Source of the DNA: Allokutzneria multivorans
Lineage (GTDB): Bacteria > Actinomycetota > Actinomycetes > Mycobacteriales > Pseudonocardiaceae
DNA: 64,000 nt
Direction: 5' to 3'
Assembly: GCF_039537405.1 (NCBI RefSeq)
Contig: NZ_BAABAL010000020.1
Span: 40,342 to 104,341, forward strand
The first letter of the stretch is position 1; the number at the start of each line of letters is the position of its first letter. Positions 1-8,328 of the stretch are shown in pieces. Both the position numbers and the translations under genes were made by a program. The notes under the pieces were generated by a model that did no database searches, was not told the DNA's origin, and saw only the letters and a program-made list of their open reading frames with translations.

Positions 1-85
1 TCGTTCACGGCTACCTCCCTGTGCTGCCCTTGCGGCCCAGTGTTGTCCGCAGTCCTCTGTGGACCGAGCAGCGACACGGGGGGAG
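1..85. other. Window edge, no gene seen
   Basis: These bases lie downstream of the minus-strand F420-type oxidoreductase and hold no reading frame I can support. The end of another gene beyond the window cannot be excluded. Confidence 0.3.
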
Positions 86-1063
86 TCACACGGCTTCGCG
101 CAGTGCGGGCAGCAGTTCCTTCTCCGCGAAGGAGAAGAAGCCTTCCTGGTGCTCGCCGCCGATCTGGACCAGCGCGAGGTCGGTGAAGCCCGCGTCGGCG
201 AACTCCCGCACGCTCGCGAGGATCGGCTCCACGTCCGGCCCGCAGGGGATCGCGCCGGCAACGTCTTCCGGAGTCACGAACTGCGTCGCGCCAGCGAAGC
301 CCGCCGTGCCCGGCAGCTCGGCGTTGACCTTCCAGCCGCCGCCGAACCAGCGGAACTGCTCGTGCGCCCTGGCGATCGCGGCATCGCGGTCGGCGTCCCA
401 GCACACCGGCAGCTGGCCGATCTTGCGCGCGGAGCCCTCGGCCCTGCCGACCCAGTGCTCGTCCCACTCCCGGCACAGCCGCTGCTCGGGCTGCACCGCG
501 ATCATGGCGTCGGCGACCGGGGCGAACCGCGCGATCGACTCCTGGCCGGACACCGCGACCGCGATCGGCACCCGCGACTGCGGGAGGTCCCAGAGCTTCG
601 CCGAGTCGACGCGGAAGTGCTCGCCCGCGTAGCTGGAGTGCCCGCCGTCGAAGAGCCCGTGGATGATCTGCACGGCCTCGGCCAGCATGTCGTGCCGCAC
701 GTCCAGCGACGGCCAGCCCTTGCCGATGACGTGCTCGTTCAGGTTCTCGCCGGAGCCGAGCCCGAGCGTGAAGCGGTCGTCGGAGAGCAGCTGCACGGTC
801 GCGGCCTTCTGCGCGACGACCGCCGGGTGGTAGCGCATCGTCGGGCAGGTCACGTAGGTCATCAGCTCCACCCGCTCGGTGGCCTGCGCGACCGCGCCGA
901 GCACGCTCCACGCGTACGGCGCGTGCCCCTGCTCGTCCAGCCACGGCGAGTAGTGGTCGCTGCAGACCTCGAACGCGAAGCCCGCGGCCTCGGCCGCCGT
1001 GGCGTGCCCGACCAGCTGCTTCGGCCCGGCCTGCTCGGTCATCAACGTGTATCCGATGCGCAT
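86..1063 (-). CDS. F420-dependent LLM-class oxidoreductase (TIGR03557-like)
   Basis: A 325-residue luciferase-like monooxygenase-fold protein, close to the F420-dependent glucose-6-phosphate dehydrogenase-like group. It probably transfers hydride between reduced or oxidised F420 and an unknown substrate in the cytosol. It opens MRIGYTLMTEQAGPKQL, has the group's early SDHYSPWL segment (about residues 35-42, with the conserved aspartate and histidine), the central GLGSGENLNEHV flavin/F420 phosphate-binding stretch (about 105-115), and ends in the usual FTDLALVQIGGEHQEGFF strand. Length is typical. The ATG start gives the family's standard N-terminus. It is divergent from the SDR gene at 1146 and shares the 80-bp spacer with its palindromes. 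The natural substrate cannot be read from sequence. Confidence 0.88.
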   Translation of the reverse strand: MRIGYTLMTEQAGPKQLVGHATAAEAAGFAFEVCSDHYSPWLDEQGHAPYAWSVLGAVAQATERVELMTYVTCPTMRYHPAVVAQKAATVQLLSDDRFTLGLGSGENLNEHVIGKGWPSLDVRHDMLAEAVQIIHGLFDGGHSSYAGEHFRVDSAKLWDLPQSRVPIAVAVSGQESIARFAPVADAMIAVQPEQRLCREWDEHWVGRAEGSARKIGQLPVCWDADRDAAIARAHEQFRWFGGGWKVNAELPGTAGFAGATQFVTPEDVAGAIPCGPDVEPILASVREFADAGFTDLALVQIGGEHQEGFFSFAEKELLPALREAV

Positions 1064-1129
1064 CTGGCAGAGCTACCCGTTCCGGCGTCCCCCAATCGAT
1101 ATCGCCGCTAACACTATGAGGGAAGTTGG

Positions 1130-1146
1130 TGTTATCGTTGATAACA
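1130..1146. promoter_or_regulatory. Perfect palindromic operator before the SDR gene
   Basis: TGTTATCGTTGATAACA has 7-bp perfect arms around GTT and ends on the first base of the SDR start codon. A second inverted repeat, TAACAC (1109-1114) with GTGTTA (1129-1134), overlaps it. The position would block translation-proximal transcription of the SDR and could also serve the divergent oxidoreductase. No TetR- or MarR-type regulator is adjacent, so the binding protein is unknown. Confidence 0.6.
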
Positions 1147-1886
1147 TGAGCACTGGGCAGACACGCGTGGCGATCATCACCGGCGGTTCGCGGGGCATCG
1201 GCCGCGAGACAGCGGAACGCCTTGCCGCACAGGGGTTCCCGGTCGTCGTCAACTACGCGGGCAACGACGCCGAGGCCGAGGCGACGGTCAGGGCGATCAC
1301 CGCCGCGGGCGGTCGCGCCTTCGCGCACAAGGCCGACGTCAGCGATCCCGAGGCCGTCGCCGGGCTCTTCGACGCCGCCGAGCGGGAGTACGGCGGCGTC
1401 GACGTGGTCGTGCACTCCGCGGGCGTGCTCAACGCGCTCAAGCCCATCGCCGACACCGACTTCGACGAGTTCGACCGCGTGCACCGCGTCAACGTCCGCG
1501 GCACCTTCGCCGTCGCTCAGCAGGCAGCGCGGCGAGTGCGCGGAGGCGGCGCGATCATCACCTTCTCCACCTCCGTGCTGGGGCTCGCCCCGCCCGGGTA
1601 CGGCGTCTACGCGGCCACGAAGGGCGCCGTCGAGGCGATCACCATGATCCTCGCCCGCGAGCTGCGCGGCCGGGACGTCACCGTCAACACCGTCGCCCCC
1701 GGCCCGACCGCGACCGAGCTGTTCTTCACCGGCAAGGACGAGCGGACCATCGCCAGGATGGCCGCCCAGTCCCCGCTGGAGCGCCTCGGCCACCCCGCCG
1801 ACATCGCCGAGGCCGTCGCCTTCCTCGCCGGGCCCGCGCGCTGGGTCAACGGCCAGGTCCTGCGCGTGAACGGCGGTATCGCCTGA
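1146..1886 (+). CDS. SDR family oxidoreductase (3-oxoacyl-ACP reductase-like)
   Basis: A 246-residue classical short-chain dehydrogenase. The Rossmann motif GGSRGIGRETAERL is at about residues 12-25, the NAG-like HSAGVL at about 86-91, and the catalytic YAATK tetrad portion at about 151-155 after a serine in FSTSVLG. The end, WVNGQVLRVNGGIA, is the family's usual C-terminus. It should reduce a keto group or oxidise an alcohol with NAD(P)H in the cytosol. I chose ATG 1146 because it directly follows a perfect palindrome and gives the standard SDR length; an upstream in-frame ATG at 1116 is possible but would run through the operator. The substrate is unknown. Confidence 0.88.
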   Translation: MSTGQTRVAIITGGSRGIGRETAERLAAQGFPVVVNYAGNDAEAEATVRAITAAGGRAFAHKADVSDPEAVAGLFDAAEREYGGVDVVVHSAGVLNALKPIADTDFDEFDRVHRVNVRGTFAVAQQAARRVRGGGAIITFSTSVLGLAPPGYGVYAATKGAVEAITMILARELRGRDVTVNTVAPGPTATELFFTGKDERTIARMAAQSPLERLGHPADIAEAVAFLAGPARWVNGQVLRVNGGIA

Positions 1887-1980
1887 GCCTGGCAGCTGCC
1901 GGAAACGCGCGCTCCTGCGCTCCGCCATGCCGTACCGTAGGTTTTCGATCACGGGGTGCAGGCGCGGTCGGGGAGCGGAC

Positions 1981-4041
1981 ATGAGCACAGCGGGCGGGCC
2001 GCACGTCCACAACGAGGTCCGCGACGTCCACGGCAAGCTCGTGCAGGTCGCCACCCAGTACGGGAACAACTACTTCTACGCCGGTCAGCGCGAGCCCGAG
2101 CCGCCGCGCCAGGTTCCCTCCGCCGTCTCCCTGTGGGTGGATCGCGACGATCATCTGTCCACATTGGATGATCTGGGGACCGTGACGCGGCTCGCGGTCA
2201 TCACGGGGCCGGAGGGGGTCGGCAAGTCGGCCCTCTCGCACAAGTGCGCCGACCGCGTCGCTGAGCGGTTCACCGGCGGTCAGCTCTACGTCGACTTCGC
2301 CGCCTTCCGCAGGGAGTCCGGCTCCGGCGAAGCGGCTCTGCGCGAGGCGCTGGCCAGCTGCCTGCGCGCCTACGGTGTCTCGCCCGAGGAGATTCCGGGC
2401 AGCGTGGCGGCGTGCGGCCTGATGCTGCGGGGCGTGATGCGCAAGGCATCGCTGGTCGTGCTGGACGACGTCACCGACTCCGCGCAGGTCGGGCCGTTCG
2501 TGCCGAACTCCGAGGGCAGCGCGGTGCTGGTCACGAGCAGGCACCGCTTGGCGGAACTCGTCCTCGACGACGCGGAGTACTGCGAGCTGGACGGGCTCTC
2601 CGAAGCGGACGCACTGCTGTTGCTGCGCAATGTCGTTGGTGCGGAACGGATCGACGCTGATCCGGTGGCGGCGGGCAAAGCCGTCGCGCTGTGCGACGGA
2701 CTGCCGATCGCGCTCCGGGTGGTCGCCGGGCGGCTCAAGCAGGAGCGCGGGCTGAGCCTGGCCGAGCTGGTGGAGCAGGCCGCGACAGGGCTGGACTTCT
2801 TGACGATCGGGAGGAAGCGGGTCGTGGCAGCCGTTTTCGACAACGCCTACCAGAACCTCTCAGCGCAGCTCGCCCGCTTCTACCGTGGGCTGGGGACCCT
2901 GCCGGTACTGGACATCGACCCCGACGTCGCCGCGCTGATCGACCCCGATGCCAAGGCGCTGCTGGACGATCTGGCCGATGCCAACCTCGTCGAGAAGAAC
3001 GGCGAGCGCTACCGGTTCCACGGCCTCATCCGCCGCCACGCCCAGGAACGCGCGCTGGCGGAGGAGGGGACCGAGTCGCGCGAGGACCTGCTCCGCAAGA
3101 TCGTCGACCACTACCTGGCGCACGTCGCGTGCGCGGACCAGGCAGTCATGGGCGCGCGCACCCGGATCGCCGACCACGCGCAACTCACGAAGAACCCCTT
3201 CGGCACTCCCAAGGAAGCGCTGGAGTGGCTGGACGAGCAGCGCGCCAACGCCCTCGCCGTGATGCGCGCCGGAGCCGAGCGCGGGTGGCACGAATCGACC
3301 TGGCAGCTGGCCGAAGCGCTGGTCGCGCTCTACGTCAACCGCCGCTACATCGCGGACTGGCTGGAGGCCACGGACCTCGGAGTCGCCGCCGCCCGCGCCG
3401 TGGGAGCCTGGCAGGCCGAAGCCACCTTGCGCATCAAGGTTTCCCGCGCCTACACCGACCTCGGGCACTTGGACCGGGCGCGCGAGGAGCTGGAGATCGC
3501 GCACGACCTGCTCAAGGACTCCGGCCACAACGTGCTGCTCGGCTCGGTTTGGGAGTTCTTCGGGCGCTACTGGGACAAGGTGGACCTGGTTCGCGCCGAG
3601 GACGCGTACCGGAAGTCCGTCCACTTCAACACCTTGGCGCAGGAGTGGCGCGGCGTCGCGCTCGCGACCTACTTCCTGGGCTGCAACCTCTTCGCCCAGG
3701 GGCGGACCACCGAAGCGCTGGAGCACCTTGACCGCGCGCTCGACGGCCTGGCGGGGCGGATGGCCGAACGTGCCAGGGCCAGTCGGGCCGAGGTGCTCGC
3801 CGCGCTCGGCGATCTCACCCGGGCGACGAGCGACCTCGCCACCGCGATCGCGAAGTTCGTCGAGTACGGAACCGTCCACTACGAGGCGCAAGCACGGATC
3901 ACCCTCGCCGAAGTGCTTGTCCGGCAAGGGAACAAGGCCGGAGCGCGAGCCGAGTTCGAGCGTGCGCTAGAGATCCACAAGAGCGCACACAGCGCCGAGG
4001 CGGAGCGGCTCGAACAGCGCATCGCCGAACTCGATCAGTGA
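1981..4041 (+). CDS. NB-ARC/TPR STAND ATPase
   Basis: A 686-residue NLR-like signalling ATPase of the actinobacterial NB-ARC type. Residues 1-35 hold a short glycine/valine/glutamine segment, VHNEVRDVHGKLVQV followed by an aromatic NNYFYA. The NB-ARC domain follows, with Walker A GPEGVGKS (about 79-86), Walker B LVVLDDV (about 159-165) and an RxxRR-like TSRHRL sensor. A winged-helix stretch comes next (about 280-380), then at least five TPR-like helical pairs to the end. It has no N-terminal DNA-binding or enzymatic effector domain. Its short N-terminus resembles those of NB-ARC/TPR proteins proposed to signal through amyloid-like motifs; that link is an inference. ATG 1981 follows GGGAGCGGAC. 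Its stop overlaps the stop of the convergent gene by 7 bp. Confidence 0.85.
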   Translation: MSTAGGPHVHNEVRDVHGKLVQVATQYGNNYFYAGQREPEPPRQVPSAVSLWVDRDDHLSTLDDLGTVTRLAVITGPEGVGKSALSHKCADRVAERFTGGQLYVDFAAFRRESGSGEAALREALASCLRAYGVSPEEIPGSVAACGLMLRGVMRKASLVVLDDVTDSAQVGPFVPNSEGSAVLVTSRHRLAELVLDDAEYCELDGLSEADALLLLRNVVGAERIDADPVAAGKAVALCDGLPIALRVVAGRLKQERGLSLAELVEQAATGLDFLTIGRKRVVAAVFDNAYQNLSAQLARFYRGLGTLPVLDIDPDVAALIDPDAKALLDDLADANLVEKNGERYRFHGLIRRHAQERALAEEGTESREDLLRKIVDHYLAHVACADQAVMGARTRIADHAQLTKNPFGTPKEALEWLDEQRANALAVMRAGAERGWHESTWQLAEALVALYVNRRYIADWLEATDLGVAAARAVGAWQAEATLRIKVSRAYTDLGHLDRAREELEIAHDLLKDSGHNVLLGSVWEFFGRYWDKVDLVRAEDAYRKSVHFNTLAQEWRGVALATYFLGCNLFAQGRTTEALEHLDRALDGLAGRMAERARASRAEVLAALGDLTRATSDLATAIAKFVEYGTVHYEAQARITLAEVLVRQGNKAGARAEFERALEIHKSAHSAEAERLEQRIAELDQ

Positions 4042-5681
4042 ACCCGCAGCACCACGGCGCTCTCGGAAGAACCGAGCCGGAGCGTCAGTTCACCTCGGCG
4101 TAGCGCGCCTTCGAGTAGCGCGACGTAGGCGACCGACGCCAGCTGAGCGGTGGAAGCCTTGCCCAGAACGGAAATGCGCTTGCCGCCGCGCACCGCGACC
4201 TCGCATCCATCCACAGTAGACACTGCGGCGAGGCGACAACCGGGATAGCGCTGGAGCGTCTCCGGCAGCGACCATTCCGCATCGACGATGATCGAGGCGC
4301 TGTCGAACAGCAGGACGTTGCGCTCGCCCCACCTGACGACGAGATGCCGCCATTCGTCGGCGGAGGAATCGGGGAGATGCCCGCGAACCGTTGCAGGGCA
4401 ACGAGTCAACGTGACGGTGGAGCCGGTCAAGCTGCCACGGACCTCGTGCGAGAACACCTCGGCGTCCTCGGGCACGGGATCGGCCGCCGCGCGCAAGGGC
4501 ACGTCCATCCGGGGCTCTGCCAGCTCCAGCAGCTCGTAGCAGGCCTTGCGCAGCAGCGCCGCCGCCGAACCCGGCGTGGCGAACGCGCGCTTGGCGATCC
4601 CGTCGAAGCGCTGGGGTTCCTGCGCCGCAAGGGCTTCGTCTACCTGATCGCGCACACCAGCTGCCGAATCGAGTCGATCAGCCACTTGGCCCAGCTCCTC
4701 CAGCACGGTCCCGGGGACGATCTCCGAGCCGAATGCGGCCAGCAGCAACGGTTTCCCGAGCGCGGCAGCGTAGAGGCTGACCGAACCGTGGTCCCCCACC
4801 ACGACATCTGAGGCGATCATCGTGGCGTGCCAGCCGCGAGTGGGCGGGACCAGCAGCAGTCCGCCCGCCACCGCGTTGTGCAAGCGGCGACGCAGATCCC
4901 AGTCGGAGTGCCAGGTCCACACGTTGGGGTGCACCACGGCGGCCACGCGGTACTCGTCGGCGGGCAGCTGCGCGAGCAGTTGTTCGGGCAGCGTCCGCCA
5001 CGTCCCCAGTGCCGACTGCTCGCCCCACGTCGACGTGATCATCACGAGGCGCTGGCCGTCGGCGACGCGCAGCGCCTTGCGGTAGTGCGCGCGCATCGGC
5101 TCGCCCGCGAGCAACGCGTCATAGCTGGTGTCACCACCGAGAACCGTGTTCCCAGCGGTTTCGGGGCAGGCGTCGGCCAGCTGCTCCGCCTGCTCCGGGT
5201 GCGTCACCAGGTGCCAGACCCGCCTGTCCCGCAAGCGGTGCGCGGGCACGAGCCCGGAGAGCCGCGTCCCGCTGCCCGCCGAGTCCGGGACGAGCTTGTG
5301 GAAGCCGACCCCGTGCGGCAGCACAAGAACCGGCACCCGGCGGTCGAGCTGCTCCAGGTCGACGTTCTCGCTCGCGGTGATCACCAGGTGGTAGCGGGCG
5401 CGCGGCACGTCGTCCCACGCGATGAACTTGGAGTACAGCCCCTTGATCAGCTCGACGGCGCCCGCGGAGAAGCGCGAGGTCTCGTTGACGGTGAACACGA
5501 TCTGCACGCGCGTGTCGCCGAGGAAGGCCTCCAGCGCTTCGAGCAACCTGATCGCCGAGGTCAGCGTGCGCGCGACCGCCAGGACCGTGGGTTCTTCGCC
5601 GAAGGTGCCCCAGCGGCGCGCGTCCCGCGCGGCGTCACGAGGGCTACCGCCCACGTTCACCTCGGTCCGCTGCGCCCGCAC
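4035..5681 (-). CDS. GT-B-like protein, CDP-glycerol transferase-like (function uncertain)
   Basis: A 548-residue protein I cannot name with certainty. Its middle has features of GT-B transferases of the glycerol/ribitol phosphotransferase kind: LVLPHGVGFHKL (about 140-151), MITSTWGEQS (about 230), VVHPNVWTWHSDW (about 267) and a DVVVGDHGSVSLYAAALGKP loop (about 305) that sits where teichoic-acid polymerases have TDYSS. The last 150 residues are a separate beta-rich region. No signal peptide or membrane segment is visible. A GTG at 5681 is the furthest upstream start, since an in-frame TGA lies just beyond it; GTG codons slightly downstream are possible. It runs into the NB-ARC gene with a 7-bp overlap, and an 8-bp tandem repeat lies about 40 bp upstream of its start. 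Confidence 0.6.
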   Translation of the reverse strand: MRAQRTEVNVGGSPRDAARDARRWGTFGEEPTVLAVARTLTSAIRLLEALEAFLGDTRVQIVFTVNETSRFSAGAVELIKGLYSKFIAWDDVPRARYHLVITASENVDLEQLDRRVPVLVLPHGVGFHKLVPDSAGSGTRLSGLVPAHRLRDRRVWHLVTHPEQAEQLADACPETAGNTVLGGDTSYDALLAGEPMRAHYRKALRVADGQRLVMITSTWGEQSALGTWRTLPEQLLAQLPADEYRVAAVVHPNVWTWHSDWDLRRRLHNAVAGGLLLVPPTRGWHATMIASDVVVGDHGSVSLYAAALGKPLLLAAFGSEIVPGTVLEELGQVADRLDSAAGVRDQVDEALAAQEPQRFDGIAKRAFATPGSAAALLRKACYELLELAEPRMDVPLRAAADPVPEDAEVFSHEVRGSLTGSTVTLTRCPATVRGHLPDSSADEWRHLVVRWGERNVLLFDSASIIVDAEWSLPETLQRYPGCRLAAVSTVDGCEVAVRGGKRISVLGKASTAQLASVAYVALLEGALRRGELTLRLGSSESAVVLRVH

Positions 5682-6045
5682 ACGGCCATCCTCGCCACAA
5701 CGGCGACGCGGCGCTCAGCGGGCCTCCGGGCCTCCGGGCCTCCGGGCCTCCGGGCCTCCGGGCCTCCGGGCCTCCGGGCCTCCGGGGGTAATTGTTGATC
5801 TTAGTCGGCGTGCGGCGGGCACCCGGTCGCGGGGGTGTGCCCGACGGCCTGCCGCGCATGGTCTTCGTCCGCTCTTCCGCAGTGGGTGTCAGCAGGGACT
5901 CTAGTCATCGAGGCTGATGCCGGAGCGCTCGGTCCAGCGATTTTGCGCGCCAGGACGCTCCGGGAACGGGTCGAAAGCAGGAAGACGGCCGCGGTCGCCG
6001 CACGCCATGCTGGTCCCGGCAGAACCGCTGGCGAAAGGACCGCGC
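5682..6045. other. Intergenic region with octamer repeat
   Basis: This 364-bp stretch separates two divergent genes. It holds the GGGCCTCC repeat (5720-5783) followed by an AT-richer patch, GTAATTGTTGATCTTAG (5788-5804), that may be promoter DNA. The rest shows no reading frame that I can support. Confidence 0.5.
5720..5783. repeat. Eight tandem copies of GGGCCTCC
   Basis: Eight uninterrupted, identical 8-bp units. The array lies between two divergent genes, ending about 40 bp from the GTG of the minus-strand GT-B-like gene. Because it is outside both coding regions, copy-number slippage would alter promoter or leader spacing and not the reading frame. Confidence 0.95.
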
Positions 6046-7638
6046 GTGTTCGGACGACGCAGGCTCACCGTCCTGATCGGATTCCTCGCGCTCTGCCTCG
6101 CGGGCGCGACGGTCTCGGCGGCGGCACCGGCTCCCGAAAGAGGGCACGGCGCGGACTGGCCGAGCTGGCAGAAGGACCTCGCCGGGAGCAGGCACAACGC
6201 CGCCGAGCGCAAGATCACCGAGCGGACGGCGGGCGAGCTGAAGCTCAAGTGGGCCTTCGGTTTCTCCAAGATCGGCATGTTCACCTCGCACAGCCAGCCC
6301 GCGATCGTCGGCGGGACGATGTACTTCGGCGGGCCGGACGGGCTGTTCTACGCGCTGGACGCGAAGACCGGCGCGACGAAGTGGACCTTCGAGCTGCGGA
6401 CCGTCGATCCTGAGCGCCGCCTGCCGGTGGTGCGCAACAGCCCCGTGGTCGTGGGGGACCGGGTCTACTTCGGCGATCTGCGCGGCTACATGTACGCGTT
6501 GAAGGCAGGCACGGGCGCGCTGGTGTGGGCGAACCGCCTCGACGAGCACGCGCAGGCGTTGCTCACCAGCTCGCCGATCCACTTCGCGGGCAGGCTCTTC
6601 GTCGGCGTCTCCAGCAACGAGAGCTCGGCGGCCGCTGACTACCCGTGCTGCACCTTCCGCGGCCAGTTCGTCTCGCTCGACGCGGCAACGGGCAAGGTGC
6701 TGTGGCGCCACTACACCGTGCCGGAGCCACAGGCCGTTGGGACGTGGCCGAGCGGTGCCACCCGGTTCGAGCCCTCCGGCGCGGCGGTCTGGGCCTCGCC
6801 GTCGATCGACCCCGCGACCGGGACCGTGTTCGTGGGCACCGGGCAGAACTACACGGGCACCAAGGGCGACAGCGATTCCGTCCTCGCGCTCGACGCGTTC
6901 ACCGGCAAGGTCCGCTGGAAGCGCCAGATGACGCACCCGGACACCTGGCGGCTGATCTGCGTCGACCCGAGCGCCCCTCCCGGTCACTGCCCCGGTATGG
7001 AGAACGGCACGGCGCTGGACTACGACATCGGCTCGCTGGGCAACATCTTCACGGTCAAGGGCCGCACGCTCATCGGCATCGGGCAGAAGAGCGGCGTCTA
7101 CCACGTGCTGGACGCGCGCACCGGCGAGTTCGTCTGGCAGCGGCAGCTGTCCAAGCCCGAGCCGAACGACCTCGGCCAGGGCGGAATCCTGTGGGGCGGC
7201 AGCTACGACGGCGAACGGCTCTACGTCGCGACCAACGACGCCAAGCCCGGAGCGCTGCACGCACTGGACCCGGCGACCGGCGCACTGCTCTGGAAGACGC
7301 CCAACCCGGCCAACGGGTGCGCCTGGGGCGGCTCGGCGCAGTACCCGGACGAGTGCATTCTGGCCAACCGGCCCGCGGTCACCACGACGCCCGGCGTGGT
7401 CTACGAGGGCAGCGCCGACGGCAAGATGCGGGCCTACTCGGCGCGCGACGGCCGGGTGCTGTGGGAGTACGACACGGTGCGGGAGTACCAGGGAGTCAAC
7501 GGGATCACCGCTCGCGGCAGCGGGGTCTCGGCCGCGGGCGGAGCGGTCGTGGTCGACGGAATGGTCTACATCCACTCCGGCTACCACCCGGACTACGGCA
7601 ACGACAAGGGCCACGTCCTGCTGGCGTTCGGTCTCTGA
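6046..7638 (+). CDS. Secreted PQQ-type beta-propeller protein
   Basis: A 530-residue exported protein with a Sec signal (RRR then a hydrophobic core TVLIGFLALCLAG, cleavage near AAA-PA). The mature part carries seven tryptophan-docking repeats of the pattern ALDxxTGxxxW: ALDAKTGATKW, ALKAGTGALVW, SLDAATGKVLW, ALDAFTGKVRW, VLDARTGEFVW, ALDPATGALLW and AYSARDGRVLW. This is the quinoprotein alcohol dehydrogenase-like propeller, nearest in style to polyvinyl-alcohol dehydrogenases, but it has no cytochrome c CxxCH domain, so electron transfer or even catalysis is uncertain. A CC pair and a CxxxxxxxC (ICVDPSAPPGHC) could form disulfides. GTG 6046 is chosen since GAAAGGA sits 8 bp upstream and the signal peptide starts there; an in-frame ATG at 6007 has no ribosome-binding site. 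Confidence 0.8.
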   Translation: MFGRRRLTVLIGFLALCLAGATVSAAAPAPERGHGADWPSWQKDLAGSRHNAAERKITERTAGELKLKWAFGFSKIGMFTSHSQPAIVGGTMYFGGPDGLFYALDAKTGATKWTFELRTVDPERRLPVVRNSPVVVGDRVYFGDLRGYMYALKAGTGALVWANRLDEHAQALLTSSPIHFAGRLFVGVSSNESSAAADYPCCTFRGQFVSLDAATGKVLWRHYTVPEPQAVGTWPSGATRFEPSGAAVWASPSIDPATGTVFVGTGQNYTGTKGDSDSVLALDAFTGKVRWKRQMTHPDTWRLICVDPSAPPGHCPGMENGTALDYDIGSLGNIFTVKGRTLIGIGQKSGVYHVLDARTGEFVWQRQLSKPEPNDLGQGGILWGGSYDGERLYVATNDAKPGALHALDPATGALLWKTPNPANGCAWGGSAQYPDECILANRPAVTTTPGVVYEGSADGKMRAYSARDGRVLWEYDTVREYQGVNGITARGSGVSAAGGAVVVDGMVYIHSGYHPDYGNDKGHVLLAFGL

Positions 7639-7659
7639 GGCCGATCTACCATTCCGCGG

Positions 7660-8325
7660 GTGACCGCCTACGACGATCTTGACGGCTTCGAGCACCTGGA
7701 CACCTCGACCCTGGCACCGCGCCAGCAGCAGATCCTGGCCACGATCAGGGACTGGGCGCAGCGCCACGGGTACTCGCCCAGCACGCGCGAGATCGGCGAG
7801 GCGGTCGGCCTGCGCTCCTCGTCGTCGGTGTCCAAGCACCTCGCGAGCCTGGAGGAGCGGGGTTTCCTGCGGCGCGCCGACACCGTGTCCCGGCCGATGG
7901 ACGTGCGGATGTTCCTGCGCGCGGGAGCCCCGGCGCGCCAGGCCGACGGTGACTCGGTGAGCGTGCCCGTCGTCGGTGACATCGCGGCGGGAACCCCGAT
8001 CACGGCGGAGGAACACCTCGACGACACGCTCACGCTGCCCCGCGAGCTGACCGGGCGCGGCACCGTCTTCGGCCTCAGGGTGCGCGGTGACTCCATGGTC
8101 GACGCGGCGATCTGCGACGGCGACATCGTGGTGGTGCGCCAGCAGAACGAGGCCCACTCCGGCCAGATCGTCGCGGCGATGATCGACGAGGAGGCCACGG
8201 TCAAGGTCTACCGCCGCCGCAACGGCCACGTGTACCTGGAGCCCCGCAACGACGCTTACGAGGTGATCGACGGGGACCGGGCCGCGGTGCTCGGCATCGT
8301 CGTCTCCGTGCTGCGCAGCGTCTGA
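7660..8325 (+). CDS. lexA: LexA-type SOS repressor, probably a paralogue
   Basis: A 221-residue LexA-family repressor. The N-terminal winged helix (about residues 17-80) has the LexA helix STREIGEAVGLRSSSSVSKH. The peptidase half has the autocleavage bond Ala110-Gly111 in DIAAGTP, nucleophile Ser145 in RGDSMVD and Lys182 in ATVKVY. RecA-stimulated self-cleavage is therefore expected. It differs from the common actinobacterial LexA at several conserved places (GTVFGLRVRGDSM, VYRRRNGHVYLEPRNDAYEV), and there is no SOS box in front of it, although such boxes occur elsewhere in this window. A second, canonical lexA elsewhere in the genome is likely. A TACCAT -10 lies 7 nt before the GTG, so the message may be leaderless. 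Confidence 0.8.
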   Translation: MTAYDDLDGFEHLDTSTLAPRQQQILATIRDWAQRHGYSPSTREIGEAVGLRSSSSVSKHLASLEERGFLRRADTVSRPMDVRMFLRAGAPARQADGDSVSVPVVGDIAAGTPITAEEHLDDTLTLPRELTGRGTVFGLRVRGDSMVDAAICDGDIVVVRQQNEAHSGQIVAAMIDEEATVKVYRRRNGHVYLEPRNDAYEVIDGDRAAVLGIVVSVLRSV

Positions 8326-8328
8326 GCC

